Positions 26,578 through 35,076 of a stretch of DNA of 64,000 bases are shown here, one piece after another. A model generated the notes under the pieces. The model made no database searches and was not told the origin of the DNA. It was given only the letters and a program-made list of their open reading frames with translations. The DNA is taken from the NCBI RefSeq assembly GCF_900100535.1, contig NZ_FNDG01000004.1:186001-250000 (forward strand). Reading direction: 5' to 3'. The number at the start of each line of letters is the position of its first letter. Position 1 is the first letter of the stretch. The position numbers were made by a program, and so were the translations under genes. This DNA comes from Phytopseudomonas flavescens. Its GTDB lineage: Bacteria; Pseudomonadota; Gammaproteobacteria; Pseudomonadales; Pseudomonadaceae.

Positions 26578-27471
26578 ATGAGCCATGACGTGATCATTGT
26601 CGGAGGTAGTTACGCTGGAATGTCTGCCGGCTTGCAACTGGTCAGGGCGCGTCGCCGCGTACTGGTGATCGACGCCGGCAAGCGACGTAATCGCTTTGCC
26701 GAACATTCCCATGGCTTTCTCGGCCAGGACGGTCGGCCACCGGCGGATATCGCTGCCGATGCGCGCGCGGAGTTCATGGATTACCCGACTGCCGACTGGC
26801 TGAGCGACAGTGCCACCAGCGTGCAGCGCGAAGGCGAGGGCTTCGTGGTCGGCGTTCGAAGTGGCGTGCAGTTGCAGGCTCGCCGCCTGATTCTCGCCGG
26901 TGGTGTGCGTGATGAACTGCCGGCCATCCCGGGTCTTGCCGAGCGCTGGGGGCGCAGCATCTTTCATTGCCCGTATTGCCATGGTTACGAACTGGACCAG
27001 GGGCGCATCGGCGTGCTGGCTGCCTCCGAGCTGTCCATGCACCATGCCCTGATGCTGCCGGACTGGGGCCCTACCACGCTGTTCAGCAACGAGGCGTTCG
27101 TGCCGAGTGCCGAGCAAGTGGCCCAACTGGCCAATCGTGGCGTGGTCGTTGAGCCTGAAGCGGTGCGGGCCATCAGCGGTGAGCGGGCGAACGTGCACCT
27201 GAGGGACGGCCGCGAGATTGCGCTGGCTGGTTTGTTCGTGCTGACCCGCACGCACCTGGACAGCCCGCTGGTCGACCAGCTTGGCTGTCGGCTCATGGCC
27301 GGACACACCGGTTCTTACATACAGGTGTCGGACATCCAGGAAACCAGTGTGCCCGGCGTGTTCGCCTGCGGCGATGCGGCCCTGCCCGCAGGCTCGGTGG
27401 CCCTGGCGGTAGGCTTTGGCGCCCGAGCGGGGACGGCAGCCCACGCTTCGCTGATGTTGGGTGACAGGTGA
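26578..27471 (+). CDS. Thioredoxin-reductase-like FAD-dependent oxidoreductase
   Basis: A 297-residue flavoprotein. The FAD-binding motif is VIIVGGSYAGMSAG (residues 5-18), the redox motif is HCPYC (C131 and C134), and the second FAD motif is VFACGDAALPAGSVALAVG near the C-terminus. The middle domain, where thioredoxin reductases carry GxGxxA for NADPH, reads IGVLAASELSMHHALML and has lost the glycines. It may therefore use another donor or oxygen, as the GliT-like dithiol oxidases and other divergent members do. GGGAG precedes the ATG at 26578. Transcribed divergently from an Rrf2 regulator. Confidence 0.85.
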   Translation: MSHDVIIVGGSYAGMSAGLQLVRARRRVLVIDAGKRRNRFAEHSHGFLGQDGRPPADIAADARAEFMDYPTADWLSDSATSVQREGEGFVVGVRSGVQLQARRLILAGGVRDELPAIPGLAERWGRSIFHCPYCHGYELDQGRIGVLAASELSMHHALMLPDWGPTTLFSNEAFVPSAEQVAQLANRGVVVEPEAVRAISGERANVHLRDGREIALAGLFVLTRTHLDSPLVDQLGCRLMAGHTGSYIQVSDIQETSVPGVFACGDAALPAGSVALAVGFGARAGTAAHASLMLGDR

Positions 27472-28109
27472 GGCGTGATTCACCCTTGTCGCCGAGGGTC
27501 TGCAGGGTGCGAAACGATAACAGGCTGTTGAAAAACTACCTGCGTTGCCGCTGCTTCGTTAAAAACAGGCTGGATCGCCAGCCCGGTCAAATGCTCATTT
27601 ACAGCACCTAAACTCCACTTTCTCGCCTGTTTTTGCGGGGCCACCACTGGCCTCGCATTGGCTGCCTCGCCTACGTTTTTCAACGGCTTGCCAACCCGTT
27701 GTCGGCCGCATGATGTGCCACCAAGCGGGCGCCTGTCGCGTGATGCATGTCCGCTGCCGGTGCTGTGGGAGCGTTACCCCCGGCGCGAATGCACGGGCGG
27801 TACCGATCATGCGGCAAGATCCGGCATCGGCGGTGCGCCGGTTTCCAACGATTGGGGCATGAGTACCCACCATGGCAGACGCGATGGCTTTGCAGGGGCT
27901 GTGCGAGCGTTCGACAACCAGGCGCAGATCAATGCAATCGGCGATTTCCCAGGGTAGAGTGGCAGCGCTCTGCTGGCGCTGCCGTGCTACCGCCAGATGT
28001 ATCGTCCCATCCCATGCAGGTCATCGATGAGCCGTTTGCCGCCAACGCCGCTACCCCTTTTCCCTGATCGCCCCTGTTGCCTCGACCCTCTGCCTGCGCA
28101 GGCCGGCCG
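27472..28109. other. Long non-coding stretch with a MITE-like repeat
   Basis: Roughly 640 bases between the flavoprotein and cytochrome genes. The left part holds the inverted-repeat element at 27524-27688. Near 27767 a GTGGGAGCG-CCCCCGGCGCGAATGC stretch resembles a degenerate Pseudomonas REP unit. The small open frames here (27658-27957 and others) have no ribosome sites or recognisable products. Confidence 0.5.
27524..27688. repeat. MITE-like element with nested inverted repeats
   Basis: Ends GCTGTTGAAAAAC (27525-27535 core) and GTTTTTCAACGGC are 13-base terminal inverted repeats with one mismatch. Inside, AAAAACAGGC (about 27561) and GCCTGTTTTT (about 27626) form a second 10-base pair. 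The size, about 165 bases, and absence of any coding frame fit a non-autonomous mobile or dispersed intergenic repeat. From memory, similar GTTGAAAAAC-bounded sequences are scattered in several Pseudomonas genomes. No transposase is near. Confidence 0.65.
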
Positions 28110-28484
28110 GTGATCCGCCCGCTGCTGGTGGTGCTGCTGGTTGTGGCTGCGGGCCTGGCCCATGCCGAGGTGGACGTCGCCACCGGCGAGGCGCTGTTCA
28201 AGCGCAACTGTGGCAACTGCCATAACGTCGGGCGCGGTGCGCGGGCTGCTTTCGGCCCCCAGCTCAATGGCATCGTCGGACGCACGGCCGGTTCGACCGC
28301 CGACTACCGCTATTCGCCGGCCATGAAAGGCGCCGCGTTGCAGTGGAATGCGCAAACCCTGGGTGCCTTCATCAAGGATCCCGATGCCGTGGTGCCGGGC
28401 AACAAGATGCGCTTCTGGGGGATCGGCGATCAGGACAAGATCGACAGCCTGCTGCTCTACCTGCAGGCACAACCGGCGCAGTGA
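28110..28484 (+). CDS. Class I cytochrome c (c550/c2-like)
   Basis: A 124-residue precursor from GTG 28110; residues 1-20 are a signal peptide (VIRPLLVVLLVVAAGLAHA). Haem attachment is CGNCH (about residues 35-39), and the sixth ligand is the Met in NKMRFWG. GPQLNGIVGRTAG and YSPAMK are typical of mitochondrial-type small soluble cytochromes c. It carries electrons in the periplasm. A TTG at 28077 is in frame but would put a charged stretch before the signal peptide. No partner enzyme lies next to it. Confidence 0.85.
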   Translation: MIRPLLVVLLVVAAGLAHAEVDVATGEALFKRNCGNCHNVGRGARAAFGPQLNGIVGRTAGSTADYRYSPAMKGAALQWNAQTLGAFIKDPDAVVPGNKMRFWGIGDQDKIDSLLLYLQAQPAQ

Positions 28485-28621
28485 GGCTGCAGCGCTCCCC
28501 GTCGGCAATGCCGGCTTGTCAGCCATCGCGGCATTCAGACTGAACGAAGCCCCGACCCTCCGGCTCTCAAACAGACGTGCAGGCCAACGGTCTGCGATCT
28601 TCTTCCCGACCCGGGTGTGCC

Positions 28622-30688
28622 ATGGCTATGCGTGATGAAGAACAGGTGAATTGGCTGGTCGAGCAATCCATGCTCCATACCGCGAAACAACGGGCTCGCC
28701 TGTATGCCGGCCAGCCCAGGCTCTGGCAGCACCCCTATGCACTGGCGCGGCCTCGCAGCGTGACGGCGGTGGCCTCGGTGTGGATCGCTGTATACCCGGC
28801 CTCCATCATCACCGAGCCGCAGGGCTCCGTGCTCCAGGCCCTGGGCGACGAACGCCTGTGGGCCGCGCTCTCGGAACTGGGCGTGCAGGGCATCCATACC
28901 GGGCCGATGCGCCGCTCCGGCGGCCTCCAAGGGCGCACCTACACGCCCACCGTGGACGGCAATTTCGACCGTATCAGCCTGCAGGTCGACCCACGTTACG
29001 GCAGCGAGGAACAGCTCATTCACCTGAGCCGCGTGGCTGCTGCACACAATGCGGTGACCATCGACGACTCCATTCCTTCGCACACCGGCAAGGGCGCGGA
29101 TTTCCGCCTGGCGGAAATGGCCTATGGCGACTATCCAGGCCTCTTCCACATGGTCGAGATCCAGGAGGCCGACTGGGCACTGCTGCCCGAGGTCCCGGCC
29201 GGCCGTGATGCGGTGAACCTGCCGCCGACCGTGGTCGATGCCCTGCGCGACAAGCACTACATCGTCGGCCAATTGCAGCGGGTGATCTTCTTCGAGCCGG
29301 GGGTCAAGGAAACCGACTGGAGCGCCACCGCCGAGGTGCAAGGAGTGGATGGCAAGGTGCGCCGTTGGGTGTACCTGCATTACTTCAAGGAAGGTCAGCC
29401 GTCGCTGAACTGGCTGGACCCCACCTTCGCCGCCCAGCAACTGGTCACTGGCGAAGCCTTGCATGCCATCGACGTGATCGGTTCACGGGTGCTGCGCCTG
29501 GATGCCAACGGCTTTCTCGGCGTCGAGCGGCGCAGTCAGGGCAATGCCTGGTCGGAGAGCCACCCATTGTCGTTGACCGGCAACCAGTTGCTTGGCGGCA
29601 TGATCCGCAAGGCCGGTGCCTTCAGTTTCCAGGAGCTGAACCTGACCCTGGACGATATCGCCGCGATGTCCCAGGGGGGGGCCGACCTGTCCTACGACTT
29701 CATCACCCGGCCGGCCTATCAGCATGCCTTGCTCACCGGCGACGTGGAGTTCCTGCGGCTGATGCTGCACCAGATGCACGACTTCGGCATCGACCCCGCC
29801 TCGCTGATCCATGCCCTGCAGAACCATGACGAACTGACCCTGGAACTGGTGCATTTCTGGACCCTGCATGCCAACGACACCTACGTGTTCCGTGGGCAGA
29901 GCCTGCCGGGCAATATATTGCGCGAGCAGATCCGCGCTGAAATGTACGAGCACCTGGCAGGGGCCAACGCGCCCTACAACCTCAAGTTCGTCACCAATGG
30001 CGTGGCCTGCACCACGGTCAGCATCATTACCGCGGCCCTGGGTATCAGTGACCTGAACGCCATCAGCGAAGCGGATGTGGCGAGGATTCGCCAGGTGCAC
30101 CTGTTGTTGCTGATGTACAACGCCATGCAGCCGGGCGTGGTCGCCCTGTCGGGCTGGGACCTGGTGGGGGCCTTGCCGCTGGAAGTGGATCAGGTCAGCG
30201 AACTGATCGCCGAGGGCGACACCCGCTGGATCAACCGCGGCGGCTACGACCTTGTCGATCTCGACCCGCAAGCGCTGCTGTCTGCCGAGGGCCTGCCCAA
30301 GGCGCGCAACCTCTATGGCAGCCTGAGCGAGCAACTGAAAGACCCCGAGTCGTTCGCTTCCCAGGCACGGCGCATGTTCGCAGCGCGTCGCTCCTACGGC
30401 GTGGCCTCCAGCAAGCAGGTCGCGGTGCCACTCACCAGTCATCCCGCCCTGCTGATCATGGTCCACGAACTGCCGGCCGGACGCGGCACCCAGGTCACTG
30501 CACTGAATTTCGGTGCCGAGCCACTGACCGAGGTGGTGACCCTGACCGATGTCGAGCCAGGGCCGGTGGTGGACATCATCCACGAGCGCCTGGTCGGTGA
30601 CCTGAGCGCCGAGGGGGAGTTGCACATCGAGCTGGCACCCTATGAAGGTCTGGCACTGCGTGTGGTGAGCATGGCCCACGGTATGTGA
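28622..30688 (+). CDS. treS: Trehalose synthase (maltose to trehalose), P. stutzeri type
   Basis: A 688-residue enzyme of the GH13 fold that interconverts maltose and trehalose by intramolecular transglucosylation. I recognise close similarity along the whole length to the trehalose synthase described from Pseudomonas stutzeri, including EWLVSQSM-like [12 protein letters not shown] at the start. Catalytic residues: nucleophile D294 (LRLDANGF), acid/base Glu at about residue 338 (FQELNL), and Asp at about 403 (LQNHDE). It lacks the common TreS N-terminus WYKDAVIYQ and has no fused maltokinase. The ATG at 28622 has only a weak ribosome site (GGGTG). No other trehalose or maltose gene lies beside it. 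Confidence 0.9.
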   Translation: MAMRDEEQVNWLVEQSMLHTAKQRARLYAGQPRLWQHPYALARPRSVTAVASVWIAVYPASIITEPQGSVLQALGDERLWAALSELGVQGIHTGPMRRSGGLQGRTYTPTVDGNFDRISLQVDPRYGSEEQLIHLSRVAAAHNAVTIDDSIPSHTGKGADFRLAEMAYGDYPGLFHMVEIQEADWALLPEVPAGRDAVNLPPTVVDALRDKHYIVGQLQRVIFFEPGVKETDWSATAEVQGVDGKVRRWVYLHYFKEGQPSLNWLDPTFAAQQLVTGEALHAIDVIGSRVLRLDANGFLGVERRSQGNAWSESHPLSLTGNQLLGGMIRKAGAFSFQELNLTLDDIAAMSQGGADLSYDFITRPAYQHALLTGDVEFLRLMLHQMHDFGIDPASLIHALQNHDELTLELVHFWTLHANDTYVFRGQSLPGNILREQIRAEMYEHLAGANAPYNLKFVTNGVACTTVSIITAALGISDLNAISEADVARIRQVHLLLLMYNAMQPGVVALSGWDLVGALPLEVDQVSELIAEGDTRWINRGGYDLVDLDPQALLSAEGLPKARNLYGSLSEQLKDPESFASQARRMFAARRSYGVASSKQVAVPLTSHPALLIMVHELPAGRGTQVTALNFGAEPLTEVVTLTDVEPGPVVDIIHERLVGDLSAEGELHIELAPYEGLALRVVSMAHGM

Positions 30689-30698
30689 CGGCGCCGCT

Positions 30699-31937
30699 TC
30701 AGGCCTGTTTGCCGCCACCGCCAATCTGCCAGACGTAAGGCGGCTCGGTGCCGTTGATTTCCCAGTCGCCGATGATCCGCTCCTTGTAGATCAGCGGGTT
30801 GTGCGAGGCCGCGGTGCGGGCATTGCGCCAGTGGCGGTCGAGTTGCCGGGTGAGACTGGTCGCCGAGGCGCCGAGAGCGTTGAACAGCTTGCTGGTGGCG
30901 TCGAGTACCAGCTCCGCGACCACCACCTGGGCCTGGGCCGACTCCAGTTCGGCGTCGATATTGGCGTCGCGCTCCTGCTGCAGATCTCCATTCAGACGTG
31001 CCAGGTAAGCCCGTTGCGCGGCATGCGCTGCCCGCAGTGTCGCGGCTTCGGCGGTGTACACCTGGGCCGAAGCCTTGCCGACCACCTGCTGGATCTGCGG
31101 GTCCTGATCGGCCGAGGGGCCGTTGCCGTGGCTGTAGATGCGCGTGCGCTGGCCGACCTGCCTGGCGAAGTCGTCGACCGCGGCGCGCCCCGAGCCGACC
31201 AGTACCGCATTGAGTACCAACTGATAGAAGGCGGTCTGGTAGCTGAAACGGGTGGCGAAGTCGATGATGTTCTGTTCCTCGACCACGGCGTTGTCGAACA
31301 CCGTGGTACCGCTGCCGGTGGTGCGTTGACCGAAGCCATCCCAGTCGTCGCTCAGGGTCACCCCGGGCTGCTGGGTGCGAATGGCTGCGATCACGTCCGC
31401 GCCGTTATCGTCACGCTGGGCGAACAGGTCGATCCAGTCTGCAAAGATGCTGCCGGTGCTGTAATACTTGGTGCCATTGACCACCCACTTGTCGCCCTGG
31501 CGGGAGACCCGTGTGAGTACTTCGCCGATCTTCACGGCACCGATTTCCGTCCACGCGCAGCCGACCAGGTCGCCTGCCACGAAGCGTTGCAACCAGACGT
31601 CCTGTGGCGAGCTGGCGTGAGCATTGAGACGGTCCTCGACGAAGGCGAAATGGCCACGCAGTGCCTGGGGGATGTTCGAGTCGGCTGCCGCCAGCTCGAT
31701 CAGCAACTGGAACAGCTGTGGCAGCGAGGCACCGCCACCGCCATGCTCCTGTGCGACGCGAACGGCGCCGAAACCGGCGGCCTTGAGCCAGCGGATCTGT
31801 TCATGGGGCAGGCTGCGATTGCGCTCGCGTTCCACGGCACCTTCGGCGATGCGCGCGAAGATCGGTCGGAAGCGCTGCGCGAGTTGTTCGTAGTCGGTTT
31901 CCTGGGCGTGCGGTTCAATGGGCTGGAGGCTGGTCAT
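30699..31937 (-). CDS. SfnB/DszC-like flavin-dependent monooxygenase
   Basis: A 412-residue protein of the acyl-CoA dehydrogenase fold, SfnB branch: AGFGAVRVAQEHGGGGAS in the first domain, CAWTEIGAVKIGEV in the middle, DDWDGFGQRTTGSG in the beta domain and HWRNARTAASHNPLIYKER at the end. Such enzymes take reduced flavin to oxygenate sulfur compounds. The start at 31937 follows CCGAGGAATCACCCC; the frame upstream runs into the previous gene. It is 17 bases behind a DszA-like monooxygenase with which it shares a sigma-54 promoter. Paralog of the gene at 2585. Confidence 0.87.
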   Translation of the reverse strand: MTSLQPIEPHAQETDYEQLAQRFRPIFARIAEGAVERERNRSLPHEQIRWLKAAGFGAVRVAQEHGGGGASLPQLFQLLIELAAADSNIPQALRGHFAFVEDRLNAHASSPQDVWLQRFVAGDLVGCAWTEIGAVKIGEVLTRVSRQGDKWVVNGTKYYSTGSIFADWIDLFAQRDDNGADVIAAIRTQQPGVTLSDDWDGFGQRTTGSGTTVFDNAVVEEQNIIDFATRFSYQTAFYQLVLNAVLVGSGRAAVDDFARQVGQRTRIYSHGNGPSADQDPQIQQVVGKASAQVYTAEAATLRAAHAAQRAYLARLNGDLQQERDANIDAELESAQAQVVVAELVLDATSKLFNALGASATSLTRQLDRHWRNARTAASHNPLIYKERIIGDWEINGTEPPYVWQIGGGGKQA

Positions 31938-31954
31938 GGGGTGATTCCTCGGGG

Positions 31955-33382
31955 TCAGGTCTGCTTGGCGAAAGGGGAAGGCTTGGTGTGATCGGTGGTG
32001 TTGGCGCCATCGCTGAATGCGCCGCGATAGCGAGCCGCCGGATGGTCCGTCGCGGCATGGGGCGAGTCGCTGTCGAGCAGGTTTTCGCGCAGGGTGCTGG
32101 CGCTGTAGGCGCTGCGCACCCGGCCGCGGCATTGCAGTTCGGGGACGATGAACTCGATGAAGTCTTCGAAGGTGCCGGGCGTGATGGCATAGGCGAGGTT
32201 GAAACCGTCGATGCCACCGACATCGACCCAGCGTTCCAGCTCATCGGCTACCCGCCCGGGGCCGCCGATCAGCACCGGGCCGAGGCCGCCGATGCTGCGG
32301 TGTTCGACGATGTCGCGTGGTGTCCATTTGCGGTTCGGATCGGCGGTGGCGAGCAATTCGAGCACCGAGCGAATGCTGTCGTTGTCGATGGCTTCCAACG
32401 GTTGGTCCGGGTCGTACTCGGAGAAGTCGACCCCGGTCCAGCCACCATAGAAGGACAGCATGCCTTCGCCATTGGCATAGCTCAGGTAGTCCTGGTACTT
32501 GGCCTCGGCAGCGGCATCGCTTTCTGCGGTGATCACCGTGAGCAGGGCGAAGATCTTCAGCGAATCCCGCGAGCGGCCCGCCTGTTCGGCGCGGTCGCGG
32601 ATGTCGTCGGCCACTTCGCGGGCCTGCTCGACCGTGGCCGGGCTGATGAACACCCCTTCGGCATGCCTGGCGGCGAAGGCCCGGCCACGGCTGGAGGCGC
32701 CGGCCTGGAAGATCACCGGGGTACGCTGCGGCGAGGGTTCCGAGAGGTGGATACCCGGCACCTCGAAGTATTTGCCCTTGTGGCCGATGGGATGCACCTT
32801 GCTCGGGTCGGTGAAGATCCCTCGCTCGCGATCGCGCAGCACCGCCCCCTCATCCCAGGAGCCCTCCCAGAGCTTGTAGGTGACATCGAGGAACTCATCG
32901 GCGATGTCGTAGCGCTCGTCATGGGAGATCTGCTGCTTGAGGCCCAGGTTGACCGCCGCGCTGTTCAGGTAGGAGGTGACCACGTTCCAGGCCACCCGGC
33001 CCTTGGTCAGGTGATCGAGGGTGGAGAACTTGCGTGCCAGGGCGTAGGGCAACTCGTAGGTCAACGCCGAGGTCACGCCGAAACCGAGGTGCCGGGTCGC
33101 GGCGGCCATGGCCGGTACCTGGAAGAACGGGTCATTGACCGGTACCTGGTCGGCGTCGACCAGCGAGGTTTCCACCGAGCCCCGGTAGACGTCATAGACG
33201 CCCACCACATCGGCGATGAACAGCGAGTCGAAATAGCCACGTTCGAGCAGCTTGGCCAGGTCGACCCAGTAATCCAGGTCGTTGTAGCGCCATGCCTGGC
33301 TCTCTGGGTGTCGCCATGTGCCGGCGGCCTGGTGACTGACGCAGGTCATGTCGAATGCGTTGAGGATGATGCGCGATGGCAT
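31955..33382 (-). CDS. NtaA/SnaA/DszA-type FMNH2-dependent monooxygenase
   Basis: A 475-residue enzyme of the bacterial luciferase-like family, NtaA/DszA subgroup: WRYNDLDYWVDLAKLLERGYFDSLFIADV near the start, SALTYELPYALARKFSTLDHLTKGRVAWNVVTS in the core, and QAGASSRGRAFAARHAEGVF later. These oxygenases act on sulfones, sulfonates, nitrilotriacetate and similar compounds with FMNH2 from a separate reductase, which is not encoded nearby. The C-terminal tail past residue 440 is low-complexity. It is the first gene of the pair with the SfnB-like monooxygenase; a divergent serine acetyltransferase supports a role in sulfur scavenging. Confidence 0.87.
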   Translation of the reverse strand: MPSRIILNAFDMTCVSHQAAGTWRHPESQAWRYNDLDYWVDLAKLLERGYFDSLFIADVVGVYDVYRGSVETSLVDADQVPVNDPFFQVPAMAAATRHLGFGVTSALTYELPYALARKFSTLDHLTKGRVAWNVVTSYLNSAAVNLGLKQQISHDERYDIADEFLDVTYKLWEGSWDEGAVLRDRERGIFTDPSKVHPIGHKGKYFEVPGIHLSEPSPQRTPVIFQAGASSRGRAFAARHAEGVFISPATVEQAREVADDIRDRAEQAGRSRDSLKIFALLTVITAESDAAAEAKYQDYLSYANGEGMLSFYGGWTGVDFSEYDPDQPLEAIDNDSIRSVLELLATADPNRKWTPRDIVEHRSIGGLGPVLIGGPGRVADELERWVDVGGIDGFNLAYAITPGTFEDFIEFIVPELQCRGRVRSAYSASTLRENLLDSDSPHAATDHPAARYRGAFSDGANTTDHTKPSPFAKQT

Positions 33383-33433
33383 AGTCGTCTGGCTCCCCTG
33401 ATGAATGCCGGATGGCGGGTACCAGGAGTGTCT

Positions 33434-33448
33434 GCAGACTTTGTGCCG
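33434..33448 (-). promoter_or_regulatory. Sigma-54 (-24/-12) promoter of the DszA-like/SfnB-like operon
   Basis: On the minus strand CGGCACA-AAGT-CTGC keeps the invariant GG and GC with correct spacing and matches TGGCACG-N4-TTGC at all but three of the fixed positions. It lies 51 bases before the ATG at 33382. Confidence 0.6.
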
Positions 33449-33501
33449 GGGCGCGCCAGCCCTGCTGGCAAGGGGGGCGGGTGGGCGACGTCACCCGTGG
33501 C

Positions 33502-33517
33502 TGTTGCTCGTGCAACA
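33502..33517. promoter_or_regulatory. Candidate activator site TGTTG-N6-CAACA
   Basis: TGTTG and CAACA are inverted around CTCGTG. The same arms and spacing occur at 2433-2448 upstream of the other sigma-54/SfnB-like operon. The distance to the -24 element is about 53 bases. Confidence 0.55.
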
Positions 33518-33806
33518 CTTTGTCTGGGTGGTGGCGCCCTGGGAACAGTGGACGGCTTTTGGCTCAACACCCGCGCTTGCACGTTGTCGTACGGCAGGGG
33601 CCGATCGCTCGTGACGGATCGTTGCGCCATCCAACTGTGCTGTCTGCTGCATATGCAAAGAACCAATGGATATTTGGACGCTGCGCTGCTGTCCCCCTAT
33701 CGTCAGTATTTCACTGGCTGTTCGAGACGCAGGATGAAGCGGAATAATGCCGCTTGAATGCATAGCCGGGCGAGCGTCTGCCGAGCCCTTTGACCCGAGG
33801 AATTCC

Positions 33807-34769
33807 ATGAACACCACGTTCGCCACCACCGCCACTGGCGCGGCCGATACACAGAGCCAGAGCCACACCACCAATTGGGAGCTGGAGCAGATCGTCGATG
33901 GCCTGCGCTCGGCTCGCGCCGAATGGCGTAATCGCGCAGGGCGCCCCCCGGAGCAGGGTGGCCGTGAGTTGCCATCGCGGCAGGCCGTGGCGGCGATTCT
34001 CAACGGGCTGTGCGGGGTGTTGTTCCCCATGCGTCTGGGGCCGGCGGATCTGCGCGAGGAGAGCGAGGATTATTACGTCGGCCATACCCTCGATCACGCC
34101 CTGAACAGCCTGCTGGCCCAGGTGCGGCTGGAGCTGCGTTATACGGCTCGTCAGCATGGCGAAGACCAGGGCAGCGTCGAATCACGGGCCTTGATTATCG
34201 TCCGTGAGTTCGCCGCGGCACTGCCGGCTCTGCGTCGCCTGCTCGACCGCGACGTGGTGGCCGCCTACAACGGCGACCCGGCGGCGCGCAGCGTCGATGA
34301 AGTGCTGCTCTGCTACCCCGGCGTGCTGGCGGTGATCTACCACAGGCTGGCTCATCACCTGTACCGCGCCGGCCTGCCGCTGCTGGCACGCATCGGGGCG
34401 GAGACGGCACATGGCGCCACGGGTATCGATATCCACCCCGGTGCGCAGATCGGACACAGCTTCTTCATCGACCACGGCACCGGTGTGGTGATCGGCGAAA
34501 CGGCGATCATCGGCAACAACGTGCGCATCTACCAGGCCGTGACCCTTGGCGCCAAGCGCTTCACCAGCGACGAGAGCGGCTTGCTGCACAAGGGGCAGGC
34601 ACGCCATCCGATCGTCGAGGACGACGTGGTGATCTACGCCGGTGCCACCATCCTGGGCCGCATCACCATCGGCAAGGGCTCGGTGATCGGCGGTAACGTC
34701 TGGCTGACCCGCAGCGTTGAGCCGGGAAGCAACGTATCCCAGGCCAGCGCCCAGCAACGCGGGTGCTGA
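33807..34769 (+). CDS. epsC: Serine O-acetyltransferase, EpsC type
   Basis: A 320-residue enzyme that makes O-acetylserine for cysteine synthesis. The N-terminal helical half is long; the C-terminal left-handed beta helix has hexapeptide repeats GIDIHPGAQIG (H210) and FIDHGTGVVIGETAIIG (D222, H223), NNVRIYQAVTLGAK, then a Gly-rich loop IGGNVWLTRSV. This N-terminally extended version is the EpsC group common in Pseudomonas, distinct from CysE of about 270 residues. The start follows CGAGGAATTCC. It is divergent from two sulfur-type monooxygenases, so a shared response to sulfur limitation is likely. Confidence 0.88.
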   Translation: MNTTFATTATGAADTQSQSHTTNWELEQIVDGLRSARAEWRNRAGRPPEQGGRELPSRQAVAAILNGLCGVLFPMRLGPADLREESEDYYVGHTLDHALNSLLAQVRLELRYTARQHGEDQGSVESRALIIVREFAAALPALRRLLDRDVVAAYNGDPAARSVDEVLLCYPGVLAVIYHRLAHHLYRAGLPLLARIGAETAHGATGIDIHPGAQIGHSFFIDHGTGVVIGETAIIGNNVRIYQAVTLGAKRFTSDESGLLHKGQARHPIVEDDVVIYAGATILGRITIGKGSVIGGNVWLTRSVEPGSNVSQASAQQRGC

Positions 34770-34858
34770 ACTGCCCGGGCTTGATTCGTGTCACAGGACA
34801 GTCACCGGAATTTCGTAAACTCGGTGCGAGACCAAAGAGAAAGGAGAGGAGAAGAGAG

Positions 34859-34945
34859 ATGGATGATTATCAGGAAGAGCTGCTCGAGTCCCGCGCCCTG
34901 GAACAGGACGTGCCCGAGTTCGCTGAAGACGCGACCGAGCTGTAA
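34859..34945 (+). CDS. Small acidic protein, 28 residues
   Basis: A very short acidic peptide (MDDYQEELLESRALEQDVPE and a short tail) preceded by an exceptionally strong ribosome site, AAGGAGAGGAGAAGAGAG. Eleven of 28 residues are Asp or Glu. It ends 63 bases before a bidirectional terminator. The frame continues upstream to 34763, overlapping the end of epsC, without a better start. I do not know a function; the strong ribosome site and dedicated terminator argue that it is expressed. Confidence 0.55.
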   Translation: MDDYQEELLESRALEQDVPEFAEDATEL

Positions 34946-35008
34946 GCGCCCGGTCGAGGCCAGGTGGAGTCGCGAACGGCCATCCGTTCGGCCCATTTGC
35001 CAGAATCC

Positions 35009-35048
35009 AAAGAAAAGGCCCGATGCATACGCATCGGGCCTTTTCTTT
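35009..35048. terminator. Bidirectional rho-independent terminator
   Basis: AAAGAAAAGGCCCGATGC and its exact complement form an 18-base-pair stem around ATAC. A-tract and T-tract flank it symmetrically, so it can stop transcription from the small gene on the left and from the fpv operon on the right. Confidence 0.92.
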
Positions 35049-35076
35049 GCGGGGGCTGTTCGCTATCGACAGGTCG

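Larger units (their letters stand above)
33383..33806. other. Divergent control region between the monooxygenase pair and serine acetyltransferase
   Basis: 424 bases holding a minus-strand sigma-54 promoter (33434-33448), the palindrome TGTTG-N6-CAACA (33502-33517), and the TGCATATGCA palindrome near 33650. The acetyltransferase promoter on the plus strand was not clearly identified. No coding frame here is convincing. Confidence 0.5.

Noticed and set aside
27658..27957. Open frame of 99 codons right of the MITE-like repeat
   Set aside because: It starts inside the repeat, has no ribosome site, and its translation shows no pattern.
33550..33580. Sigma-54 promoter for epsC (TGGCTCA-ACAC-CCGC)
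   Set aside because: Spacing of GG and GC is right, but the -12 half is poor and the leader would be over 200 bases.
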